Assembly: GCA_023489485.1 (NCBI GenBank)
Contig: JAMDCU010000041.1
Coordinates: 1 to 39,740 of the forward strand
Direction: 5' to 3'
Source of the DNA: Chloroflexota bacterium
GTDB taxonomy: Bacteria > Chloroflexota > Anaerolineae > UBA4142
DNA length: 39,740 nucleotides
The notes beneath the pieces were generated by a model. The model was not told where the DNA came from. It made no database searches and saw only the letters and a program-made list of their open reading frames with translations. Within the stretch, counting starts at the first letter, position 1. Each line of letters begins with the position of its first letter. Positions 15,620-22,652 of this stretch are shown here, one piece after another. A program made the translations under genes and the position numbers.

Positions 15620-16936
15620 ATGGGCAAAGACAAAGTCGTCATCATGGGGGCAGCGGGCCGGGATTTTCACAACTTTAACGTGTATTTTCGGGATAACCCC
15701 GCTTATGATGTCGTGGCATTCACAGCGACGCAAATCCCGAATATCGAGCAGCGCACCTACCCGGCAGTGCTCGCTGGGTCGCTCTACCCGAAAGGAATTC
15801 CGATTTACCCAGAGGCCGAGCTGCCTCGGCTGGTCCGGGAGCACCAGGTCAATCAGGTCGTGTTTGCCTACAGCGACGTGTCCCACGAGACCGTCATGGA
15901 TCGGGCATCCATCGCGCTCGCGGCGGGTGCCGACCTGCGCCTCCTTGGCCCTCGTGCGACGATGCTGCGATCGAGCAAACCCGTCGTCGCGGTTTGCGCC
16001 GTGAGGACGGGAAGTGGAAAATCACAGACGACCCGGGCGGTCGCTCGCATCCTGAAAGAGATGGGGAAACGCGTCGTCGTCGTCCGTCACCCAATGCCAT
16101 ATGGTGATCTCACAAAACAGGTTGTGCAACGTTTTGCGAGTTACGACGACTTGGTCAAGCAAGAAACGACGATCGAAGAGCGGGAAGAGTACGAACCCCA
16201 TATTAATAGCGGGACCGTGGTCTACGCCGGAGTCGACTATGAGAGAATCCTCAGACAGGCAGAGACAGAGGCCGATATCATCTTGTGGGATGGCGGCAAC
16301 AATGATTTTTCCTTCTATGTGCCTGATCTGCTCATCGTCGTCGTCGACCCGCACCGGCCGGGGCATGAGCTGAGTTACTATCCGGGTGAGATCAATCTTA
16401 GAATGGCGGATGTGATCGTCATCAACAAGATTGACACGGCCAGTGAAGCGAACATTAATATTGTGAGGACAAACGTTCGGAACGCGAATTCCCGCGCCGC
16501 GGTTGTGGAGGCGGCCTCGCCCATTTTTGTGGAGGCCCCCGAGGATATCCGCAACAAGCGAGTGCTCGTGGTGGAAGACGGGCCGACACTCACGCACGGC
16601 GGCATGAGCTATGGCGCAGGTGTAGTGGCCGCACGCCGGTTCGGAGCGAGCGAAATCATCGATCCGCGTCCTTATGCGGTCGGGTCTATCAAAAGGACCT
16701 TTGAGAAATATCCCAATACCGGCGCGGTTTTGCCAGCCATGGGTTACGGCGAAGAGCAGACCAAGGAGCTGGAGGCCACCATCAATGCGACTCCAGCCGA
16801 CCTAGTCCTGATTGCCACTCCGATTGACCTACGGCGGGTAATGGAAATCCATCACCCGACCGAGCGAGTGCGTTACGAGCTGCAAGAGATTGGGCAGCCG
16901 ACGCTCACAAGCATATTAAGAGAAAAGTTCGCATAA
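15620..16936 (+). CDS. Cyclic 2,3-diphosphoglycerate synthetase-like P-loop protein
   Basis: A 438-residue predicted GTPase of the COG2403 family, whose best-known member is archaeal cyclic 2,3-diphosphoglycerate synthetase. The N-terminal part (KVVIMGAAGRDFHNFNVYFR and YDVVAFTATQIP) is a Rossmann-like domain. A Walker A loop AVRTGSGKSQT lies at about 127-137, DGGNND at 224-229 and NKID at 269-272. The family also occurs in bacteria that do not make the cyclic compound, so the reaction here is open; no solute role should be assumed. SD sequences GGAG and AGG precede the ATG. A small ACCTGT/ACAGGT hairpin follows the stop (16941-16957). Confidence 0.85.
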   Translation: MGKDKVVIMGAAGRDFHNFNVYFRDNPAYDVVAFTATQIPNIEQRTYPAVLAGSLYPKGIPIYPEAELPRLVREHQVNQVVFAYSDVSHETVMDRASIALAAGADLRLLGPRATMLRSSKPVVAVCAVRTGSGKSQTTRAVARILKEMGKRVVVVRHPMPYGDLTKQVVQRFASYDDLVKQETTIEEREEYEPHINSGTVVYAGVDYERILRQAETEADIILWDGGNNDFSFYVPDLLIVVVDPHRPGHELSYYPGEINLRMADVIVINKIDTASEANINIVRTNVRNANSRAAVVEAASPIFVEAPEDIRNKRVLVVEDGPTLTHGGMSYGAGVVAARRFGASEIIDPRPYAVGSIKRTFEKYPNTGAVLPAMGYGEEQTKELEATINATPADLVLIATPIDLRRVMEIHHPTERVRYELQEIGQPTLTSILREKFA

Positions 16937-16998
16937 ACGCACCTGTGTGAAACAGGTCACAAAGCCAGCTGGAGAGGGCCATCCTACCCTATCGGGTA

Positions 16999-17027
16999 TT
17001 GTGGGGCCAGAGCGGGCATGCTATAAT
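16999..17027 (+). promoter_or_regulatory. Promoter of the FAD-oxidoreductase operon
   Basis: TTGTGG (16999-17004) and TATAAT (17022-17027) are 17 bases apart, with an extended -10 TGC directly before TATAAT. Transcription should start near 17034, which leaves a leader of about 110 bases before the first gene. Confidence 0.75.
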
Positions 17028-17033
17028 CGTCAT

Positions 17034-17145
17034 GCGCGCGATGGCTTGCTTCTCTGTTGTTAGCAAACAAGAAAGCCCTGACCGAAACCGGTCGCGCGAA
17101 TTCGAGCGGCCGGTTTTGTTTTTGTAACTCTAGAGAGGAGCGACG
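17034..17145 (+). promoter_or_regulatory. Structured leader, candidate attenuator or riboswitch
   Basis: The leader between the promoter and the ATG at 17146 holds three foldable parts. GGCTT (17043-17047) pairs with AAGCC (17073-17077) around an inner TTGTT-AGCA-AACAA hairpin. GACCG (17080-17084) pairs with CGGTC (17089-17093). The last stem shares bases with the 5' arm of the downstream terminator, so the two folds exclude each other. An open frame from ATG 17041 runs to TAA 17127 across the terminator, without a ribosome-binding site. The signal sensed, if any, is unknown, and I recognise no named riboswitch class. Confidence 0.5.
17085..17125 (+). terminator. Intrinsic terminator inside the leader
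   Basis: An 11-bp stem (17085-17095 with 17106-17116, one G-T wobble) has a 10-base loop and is followed by TTTTGTTTTTGT. It lies 20 bases before the first gene's start codon, after its promoter, so it would act on that operon's own transcript. The gene's GAGAGGAG ribosome-binding site comes right after it. Confidence 0.75.
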
Positions 17146-18528
17146 ATGGGACAGCCTCTTGATCCCTCGCCGCGTTTGATGCAGGGTTCTCGAATCGCCG
17201 TGATCGGTGGCGGGCCGGCCGGCAGTTTTTTCGCGCTGTGCGCGCAAGATCTGGCCGTTCGGGCTGGGCTTGCGCTAGAGATAACGATCTTTGAGCGCAA
17301 GGATTTGACGGCAGCGGGTCCAAAGGGGTGCAACATGTGCGCCGGGATCCTATCCCGTCGGGTCATCCAGGGCTTGGACAAACTTGGCATCGACCTGCCA
17401 TCTTCCGTGGTTCTGGGAAGGGTAAGGGTGTACAAGCTTCATTGGCGCAAGTCATCGGTCCCGATCGAGCCTCCAGATGCGAGCCGTCAGGTTCTTTCGG
17501 TTTATCGGGCAGGGGGACCGCGCAAAAGCCCTTTCCGCCCGACGGATGGCTTGGACTCATTCCTGCTTGATCAGGCTGTGGCGCGAGGAGCGCGGGTCGT
17601 TCGTGAGCGAGTGCAGGAGATCGTTTTTGAACCTCGTCCGCGCATCTGCACTTCCGGTCGCCAGGAGATATTTGATCTTGCGGTGCTCGCGATCGGCATC
17701 AACGCGACGCCTCCCCTGATGCGCCAGGTGGGTTACGCGGCGCCGGCGACAGAAGTTATGGCACAGGATGACCTGCTCGTGGAGACCCCGGCCGGACGCC
17801 ACGAGATGGACAGCACGGTGCATGTCTATTTTGACCAGCCGCGTGACCTGATTTTTGGCGCGCTGGTACCCAAGGGGCCTTTTACCACCGTATCGCTCCT
17901 CGGACGCCGCCTCGATCGCAGCAGTATCAATCAATTCCTTCGAATCCCTGAAGTCGCCCTCGTGGTTGGGGAAGAGCCGCCGCTAACGTGCGGTTGCCGG
18001 CCGCGTGTCGCCGTTGGCGCGGCGCGCCAATATTACGACGACCGGTTTATCGCGGTGGGCGATTCTTGCGTGACGCGGCTATACAAAGACGGGATCGGCT
18101 CTGCTTTTGTCACAGCTGAGAAGGCGGCTCATGTGGCCATTGAGCAGGGGATTGGGCGTCGAGCATTCGAGAGCCAATATGCACCCTTGTGCAATTCCAT
18201 CGCGAGGGACAATCGCTACGGGCGGATCGTCTTCAAAGTGGTAGCCCTCCTAAAAGGCCGTTCGATTTTGATGCGAGGATTGGGTCGATTGTTAATATCG
18301 GAACGGGTGCGAGATGCAGACCAGCGTCCCATCGGTCAGATCCTGTGGGCGTTGCTGACCGGTGATTCAGATTATTGCGAGATATTGAAAATGATGCTCA
18401 TGCCCAAGAGCATTGCTCTTTTTGGAGTTGCAGTGATCCAGGAAAGGTTTGCCCGGTTCCGACCGCACAAGGGGGCCACAACAAAAGATGCTGACGCGTT
18501 CGGCGATGCTGCCGAGAGGAGTGGATGA
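17146..18528 (+). CDS. FAD-dependent oxidoreductase, geranylgeranyl-reductase-like (first of pair)
   Basis: A 460-residue flavoprotein of the lycopene-cyclase/geranylgeranyl-reductase type. The FAD Rossmann motif is RIAVIGGGPAGSFFA near residues 16-30, with the acidic strand end ITIFERK. GCNMCAGILSRR at about 62-73 corresponds to the cysteine segment near the active site of geranylgeranyl reductases. The second FAD motif is AVGDSCVTRLYKDGIGSAF. The C-terminal 100 residues include basic and hydrophobic stretches that may touch the membrane. The substrate is unknown: isoprenoid double bonds are one option. GAGAGGAG precedes the ATG, and the stop overlaps the next gene. Confidence 0.8.
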   Translation: MGQPLDPSPRLMQGSRIAVIGGGPAGSFFALCAQDLAVRAGLALEITIFERKDLTAAGPKGCNMCAGILSRRVIQGLDKLGIDLPSSVVLGRVRVYKLHWRKSSVPIEPPDASRQVLSVYRAGGPRKSPFRPTDGLDSFLLDQAVARGARVVRERVQEIVFEPRPRICTSGRQEIFDLAVLAIGINATPPLMRQVGYAAPATEVMAQDDLLVETPAGRHEMDSTVHVYFDQPRDLIFGALVPKGPFTTVSLLGRRLDRSSINQFLRIPEVALVVGEEPPLTCGCRPRVAVGAARQYYDDRFIAVGDSCVTRLYKDGIGSAFVTAEKAAHVAIEQGIGRRAFESQYAPLCNSIARDNRYGRIVFKVVALLKGRSILMRGLGRLLISERVRDADQRPIGQILWALLTGDSDYCEILKMMLMPKSIALFGVAVIQERFARFRPHKGATTKDADAFGDAAERSG

Positions 18529-19820
18529 TGGGTTCGGCTTCGAGCTTGGGACCGCTCAAAGCTGGAGCGCATGTGGTCGTCATTGGCGGCGGCCCAGGAG
18601 GGACCGGGGCGGCCCTCGCGCTGGAGAAAATGGCGAGGGAAGCGCAGCGTCCTCTCCGGATCACGTTGTTCGAGGGCAAGGTGTTTGCCGGTGAGCAACA
18701 CTTTAACCAATGCGCCGGGGTCTTGTCGCCTCCCATTGAGGCCACACTGCAAGACTCGCTGGGTGTTGTGTTCCCGCGGCATCTCATCCAGCGCGAGATT
18801 ACCGGCTATATCCTTCACACGGACAAACGTTCAATTTACCTTACCTCGGATGATGCTCCCACGTATTCGGTCCGGCGCATCCAGTTCGACAACTATCTCC
18901 TGGAGCAAGCACGCGCGCGGGGCATTAGGATTTTCCACAGCCGAGTGACGGACCTGGAGTTTCATGCCGACCAGGTGATCGTCTATAGTGATAGCGGAAA
19001 TTCACAGGCGGATGTCGTCGTGGGCGCTTTTGGTGGAGATGAAGGGACGGCGGCCGTGTTCGCTCGCGCTACAGCGTACCGTCCGCCGCAGTTTTTGTCG
19101 AGTATCGTTACCAAAGTGCACCCTGTTGCCGAAATGATGAATGGATTCGGGAGCTGCATTCATGCCTTTCTTCCGCGCATGGGAGGAATCGAATTCGGAG
19201 CGGTCACTCCCAAGGGTAATCACCTGACCATTAATATCGCGGGAGAAAATGTCGATACGGACCGGATGAGTCAATTTCTTACCAGTAGTGCCGTCGAGCG
19301 CGTCGTGCCCTGTCTGCACAATCCACAGGGGGAACGGGATCTTGCTTTCTTTAAAGGGCGGTTCCCGATATCGCAGGCACATGCGTTTTCCGGCGACCGC
19401 TACGTGATTGTGGGCGACGCGGCCGGGCTCGTTCGGCCTTTCAAAGGAAAGGGAGTGAATTCGGCGTTGGTGACTGGCACTTGGGCTGCCAAAACCATGA
19501 TGACAGATGGCGTCTCTGCGCGCGCCTTTCGACAATATCATGTGGCTTGCCGGGAGATCACGGACGACCTTCCGTACGGGAAAGCGATGCGCGCCCTGAC
19601 GATCGCCCTCAGCAAGACAGGGTTGCTGGACCCCATCATCGACATGGCGGTGTATGATCCAAGATTGCGCCGTGCGCTCTTCGACGCTGTTTCGGCGCAC
19701 CGAAGCTATGGCAGCATCGTCAAGGGGATGTTGGACGTACGCTGGGGTGTTCATATGCTCCCTTTGCTAGCGCGGGTCGCATGGGCGCAACCTGCAAAGC
19801 AAAGGGAAAGTGGCACGTAA
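18525..19820 (+). CDS. FAD-dependent oxidoreductase, geranylgeranyl-reductase-like (second of pair)
   Basis: A 431-residue paralogue of the preceding gene, translationally coupled to it (ATGA overlap). FAD motif HVVVIGGGPGGTGAALALEK, acidic strand end ITLFEGK, cysteine segment FNQCAGVLSPP in the same place as in the first enzyme, and a second FAD motif IVGDAAGLVRPFKGKGVNSAL. The two proteins share order and spacing of motifs but are clearly diverged, so they are probably an old duplication with separate roles or a heterodimer. The C-terminal region (ALTIALSKTGLLDPIIDMAV) is hydrophobic and may be membrane-associated. A terminator follows. Confidence 0.8.
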   Translation: MMGSASSLGPLKAGAHVVVIGGGPGGTGAALALEKMAREAQRPLRITLFEGKVFAGEQHFNQCAGVLSPPIEATLQDSLGVVFPRHLIQREITGYILHTDKRSIYLTSDDAPTYSVRRIQFDNYLLEQARARGIRIFHSRVTDLEFHADQVIVYSDSGNSQADVVVGAFGGDEGTAAVFARATAYRPPQFLSSIVTKVHPVAEMMNGFGSCIHAFLPRMGGIEFGAVTPKGNHLTINIAGENVDTDRMSQFLTSSAVERVVPCLHNPQGERDLAFFKGRFPISQAHAFSGDRYVIVGDAAGLVRPFKGKGVNSALVTGTWAAKTMMTDGVSARAFRQYHVACREITDDLPYGKAMRALTIALSKTGLLDPIIDMAVYDPRLRRALFDAVSAHRSYGSIVKGMLDVRWGVHMLPLLARVAWAQPAKQRESGT

Positions 19821-19829
19821 AGAGATTCG

Positions 19830-19875
19830 AATCCGGCGCAAACCCATCGGTCACGGCCGGATTTTGATTTTCATT
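19830..19875 (+). terminator. Terminator of the FAD-oxidoreductase operon
   Basis: AATCCGGC (19830-19837) pairs perfectly with GCCGGATT (19856-19863), followed by TTGATTTTCATTTTG. It lies 10 bases after the stop codon of the second oxidoreductase. Confidence 0.8.
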
Positions 19876-19941
19876 TTGCCTTGGAATTGGCTTTTTGATC
19901 GGTCTTCTGATCCACCCTTAAACCGTGTCTTTCGATTGCAC

Positions 19942-19970
19942 TTGACAACCAGCTAAAGGGGTCGTAAAAT
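19942..19970 (+). promoter_or_regulatory. Promoter of the Rrf2-family regulator gene
   Basis: TTGACA (19942-19947) and TAAAAT (19965-19970) are exactly 17 bases apart. Transcription would start near 19977, 42 bases before the ATG. Confidence 0.8.
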
Positions 19971-19973
19971 GTG

Positions 19974-19990
19974 AAGTAATTTAGTCAAGT
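19974..19990 (+). promoter_or_regulatory. Possible operator at the start site of the Rrf2 gene
   Basis: Just downstream of the -10 box lies TGAAGTAATTTAGTCAA, with a TAA-T-TTA dyad at its centre. GTCAAGT at its end (19984-19990) is also an inverted copy of ACTTGAC over the -35 box (19940-19946). Rrf2 regulators often repress their own genes from such sites; this assignment is an inference. Confidence 0.4.
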
Positions 19991-20018
19991 ATTTTTGTTC
20001 GAAATGCAGGATGAATGA

Positions 20019-20417
20019 ATGAAAGTGTCCAGCCGCGGGGAGTACGGTTTGCGCGCGCTTTACGACCTTGCCGAGCATTATGCAGACGGTGCTGTTCCGA
20101 GCGCGGATATAGCCAGGCGGCAGCACATTCCCCCCAATTATCTAAATCAACTGTTGATCGTTCTGCGCCGGTCCGGGCTGATCCAGTCCGAGCGCGGTCG
20201 ACGCGGGGGGCACCGGTTGGCCCGGCCGCCGCAGGCCATCACCTTGGGTGAGGCAGTCCAGGTGCTCGACGGAACCACGGCGCCGGTCGAGTGCATCGAC
20301 GAAGCTGCCGATTGCGAGGATCACTGCGCGTACTGTTACGTCTGGCGAGAAGTGAAACAGGCCACAGATGGGATATTGGGCACCAAGACTCTTGCCGACG
20401 TGACTCAAGGGCGCTAG
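20019..20417 (+). CDS. Rrf2 family transcriptional regulator
   Basis: A 132-residue winged-helix protein starting KVSSRGEYGLRALYDLAEHY, which is typical of Rrf2. The recognition helix lies in IPPNYLNQLLIVLRRSGLI and the wing in RGRRGGHRLARP. Cysteines C92, C99, C103 and C106 cluster in the effector region where IscR, NsrR and relatives bind an iron-sulfur cluster; the spacing (C-x6-C-x3-C-x2-C) differs from IscR, which has three cysteines there. Redox, iron or NO sensing is therefore plausible. It stands alone between two terminators, and its targets might include the neighbouring flavoenzyme operon, which is unproven. Confidence 0.9.
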   Translation: MKVSSRGEYGLRALYDLAEHYADGAVPSADIARRQHIPPNYLNQLLIVLRRSGLIQSERGRRGGHRLARPPQAITLGEAVQVLDGTTAPVECIDEAADCEDHCAYCYVWREVKQATDGILGTKTLADVTQGR

Positions 20418-20464
20418 CGCACTCAATTTCGGCCTTGGCGCCGATGCAGAGTCGACAAGAATAG

Positions 20465-20496
20465 TCCGCCCCGCGTTAGCGGGGCGGATTTGTTTT
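20465..20496 (+). terminator. Rho-independent terminator of the Rrf2 gene
   Basis: TCCGCCCCGC and GCGGGGCGGA form a perfect 10-bp stem around a GTTA loop and are followed by TTTGTTTT. Confidence 0.93.
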
Positions 20497-20556
20497 GGCA
20501 CGATCATTCTTGGCGACAGACGAATCTGCATTACGATTAAAGGCTGGCCCATGTCC

Positions 20557-20573
20557 AGGGGCTTGAGGCCCCT
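20557..20573. repeat. Small hairpin downstream of the htrA-like gene
   Basis: AGGGGC and GCCCCT flank a TTGAG loop, about 40 bases beyond the stop of the minus-strand protease gene. Neither strand has a T-tract, so it is at best a weak terminator. Confidence 0.35.
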
Positions 20574-20609
20574 TCCACTTGTGTCCAGGCTCTGGTAGAC
20601 CTGCCCGGT

Positions 20610-21467
20610 TTACGGATTTCCCCTCTTTTGGCTGGGGACAATCCTGGAGAAGATCTCACGAACGGTGTTTGACGGTATGGCAAATCCCAATCTTTCGGCG
20701 ATATTGCCATCGCCCGTCGATCGGACGACAAACGTGTTAATTCCAATCACCTGGCCCAGGCTGTTAACCAAAGGCCCCCCAGAATTGCCGTTGTTGATTG
20801 CGGCGTCAGTTTGAATCAAATCCTGCAGATTGCCCACCCGGCGGTTGAGCGCACTGATAATGCCAAGCGTCACCGTACCTCGAAAATCTCCCAGGGGACT
20901 ACCTATCGCGATAGCGGCCTGGCCCGGCTCAAGGGTATTAGAGTCGCCCAGCTCTGCGACAGCAGGCACCTTGCCCCGGGCTCTGATGACGGCAATATCT
21001 GCGGCTGCATCTGCTCCAACGACGCTCGCAGTCGCTTTGGTGCCGTCCGAATAGATCACCTGTAACCCCTTTTCGCCGTCGACGACGTGGTAGTTTGTGA
21101 CGATATCGCCTGCTTCATCGAGAATTACGCCGGAGCCTGAGGCTGTTTCGCCGCCAGGCCCGCCGAAAAGACTCCCGGACTGCAACTGAACGATTATAGT
21201 CACGACAGAGGGTCGAACCTTGCCCACCGCATCAACGATCGCCGGATCCTCTTCGAGCGTCACGCTGCCGGTGACAGCGGGGGCTCGCTGCAATGACGGG
21301 GATTTGGCATCAGCCGTGGGGCTGGTGGCAGAGATTTGGACGGGCGTAGCAGTGTAAAGGCGGGCGGCGTAAAACCCTGCTAGGCCGCCCATTGCCCCTC
21401 CGCCAAGTATTCCTGCTAGAACCGCAAGGACAGTCGCGATGTACAGCGCGGCGTTTGCCCGTTGCAT
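20610..21467 (-). CDS. HtrA/DegP-type trypsin-like serine protease without PDZ domain
   Basis: A 285-residue S1C protease. One membrane segment at about 8-35 anchors it or serves as an uncleaved signal, followed by a Ser/Thr/Ala-rich linker. The triad is H127 (TNYHVVD), D157 (AAADIAVIRA) and S229 (NNGNSGGPL), so it should be active outside the membrane on misfolded proteins. The protein ends shortly after GFAIPSNTVREIFSRIV, so the PDZ domain of classic DegP/HtrA is missing. The start at 21467 is preceded by AAAGGAGCACTGG; an upstream in-frame extension of 38 codons is not family-like. It is separated from the deacetylase gene by a large inverted repeat. Confidence 0.93.
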   Translation of the reverse strand: MQRANAALYIATVLAVLAGILGGGAMGGLAGFYAARLYTATPVQISATSPTADAKSPSLQRAPAVTGSVTLEEDPAIVDAVGKVRPSVVTIIVQLQSGSLFGGPGGETASGSGVILDEAGDIVTNYHVVDGEKGLQVIYSDGTKATASVVGADAAADIAVIRARGKVPAVAELGDSNTLEPGQAAIAIGSPLGDFRGTVTLGIISALNRRVGNLQDLIQTDAAINNGNSGGPLVNSLGQVIGINTFVVRSTGDGNIAERLGFAIPSNTVREIFSRIVPSQKRGNP

Positions 21468-21596
21468 CCAGTGCTCCTTTATGAATTGACAGCTTTTTCC
21501 CCTGTCCTTTGATGTTCCTAGAATGGAGGCAAAGCAGTTCAATTTCTGGTGCTTTGGGGTAGGGCGCGAGACTCTACCCACGGGAAAAGCGTGGAC

Positions 21597-21673
21597 TCCA
21601 CTCTCCGTAGGCGTCGCAAGAGGCCACTTTCCACAAGATCGTAGAAAGTGGCCGTACGCCTCACGAGAGTGGA
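21597..21673. repeat. 77-bp compound inverted repeat
   Basis: Three nested arm pairs fit a single hairpin: TCCACTCTC (21597-21605) with GAGAGTGGA (21665-21673), AGGCGT (21609-21614) with ACGCCT (21656-21661), and GGCCACTTTC (21622-21631) with GAAAGTGGCC (21644-21653), with a 12-base loop. The internal bulges are 3x3 and 7x2. It lies between the deacetylase stop (21731) and the htrA-like gene (21467), both minus strand. It could end the deacetylase transcript, but no T-tract follows. A short CCACG/CGTGG hairpin (21578-21594) adjoins it. Confidence 0.8.
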
Positions 21674-21730
21674 TTTAAAATCTTGAAAACGATGTATCTG
21701 CTAACTAGAACGGGGAGGTGGGCGGATTTA

Positions 21731-22615
21731 TTACGGGAGACGAGATGCAAAGTCAGGAAGCGTATCCTTGTAGCTCACACGAATGCGGTGGAGAAGGAAA
21801 AGTTGATTGCTGCTCTGGTTGTAGCCGCCCGAGATTGAGACGGCGGTTTCATAGCCTGCTTGTTTGACTTGGTCCACGATGGCACTGGTATAGTCGCCAA
21901 ACGGGTAAGCGAAAGTGGTGATAGGAATGCCCAGCCGTTTCTCTAATGTGGCCTTCGAGTCTTGGATTTCTTTTTTGGCCTCTTCGGTCGACAGATCCTT
22001 CAAGTGTGGGTGGGTCAACGTATGGGATCCGATCTCCATACCGGCTTTGACCATTTCCGCGAGTTGGCTCCAGCTCAGAAATTGTTTGTGGTCGAGCGGG
22101 CTCGTGTACACGAAAAAGGTCGCCGTGTAATTGTGCTTTTTCAGGATCGGGAAGGCGGTAGAATAGTCGTCTTCCCAGCCGTCGTCGAAGGTGAGTACGA
22201 GCGGCTTCTGCGGCAGCGGCTGGGAGCCAGTGAAAAACGCGGCCAGTTGGGCCAAGCTGATTGTGTGGAAGCCATGTTCCACAAGCCAGCTCATCTGGGC
22301 GTCAAGGTTGCCGGGAGCAACCGTCCAGTCATGCTCGAGTGCGCTTTCGGTAGGTGCAAGGTCGGTGATGTGGTGGTACATAAGAATCGGAATGGCGGCG
22401 GGCCTGCCGGCCGGGGGCGGAGTGATGAATGGGGTAGCGGTCGGGTTTGGCGAGGGGGAAGGAGATGGGGTTTGCGATGGCTCCGGCGAAGGAGTTAACG
22501 TCGCGGTGGCGGTGGGTAAGGGGGCGTCCGGTCGAACCGTCGTGGCCGGTGGAGCGGGGCTTGCGCACCCGACTAATCCGACAACGACAAGAATGATCCA
22601 TAATTGCTTGGTCAA
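21731..22615 (-). CDS. Polysaccharide deacetylase family lipoprotein
   Basis: A 294-residue exported protein. A type II signal with lipobox LVGC (C17) is followed by a Pro/Thr/Ser-rich linker to about residue 70. The NodB-type domain has IPILMYHHI, the catalytic TFDDG at 142-146, and the metal histidines H198 and H202 in HTLTHPHL; FAYPFGDY is the fourth motif. The enzyme would remove acetyl groups from a cell-surface or environmental polysaccharide. Start is TTG at 22613-22615 with GGTGAG just upstream. It is 37 bases downstream of the PLD-like gene and probably cotranscribed with it. Confidence 0.9.
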   Translation of the reverse strand: MTKQLWIILVVVGLVGCASPAPPATTVRPDAPLPTATATLTPSPEPSQTPSPSPSPNPTATPFITPPPAGRPAAIPILMYHHITDLAPTESALEHDWTVAPGNLDAQMSWLVEHGFHTISLAQLAAFFTGSQPLPQKPLVLTFDDGWEDDYSTAFPILKKHNYTATFFVYTSPLDHKQFLSWSQLAEMVKAGMEIGSHTLTHPHLKDLSTEEAKKEIQDSKATLEKRLGIPITTFAYPFGDYTSAIVDQVKQAGYETAVSISGGYNQSSNQLFLLHRIRVSYKDTLPDFASRLP

Positions 22616-22652
22616 CGGCTCACCTTGCGAGCAGATACAATACCCGGATATA

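Noticed and set aside
14948-15886. 312-codon minus-strand frame over the TPR and cpgS-like genes
   Set aside because: It spans two real plus-strand genes and their spacer and shows no family features.
17041-17127. Short open frame across the leader terminator (possible leader peptide)
   Set aside because: It starts only about seven bases after the predicted transcription start, has no ribosome-binding site and no run of regulatory codons, so it is not annotated as a gene.
19824-19834. GATTCGAATCC resembling a tRNA T-loop
   Set aside because: The flanking bases do not pair as a T-stem and no acceptor, D or anticodon arms are found; it belongs to the palindrome and stem of the terminator at 19830.
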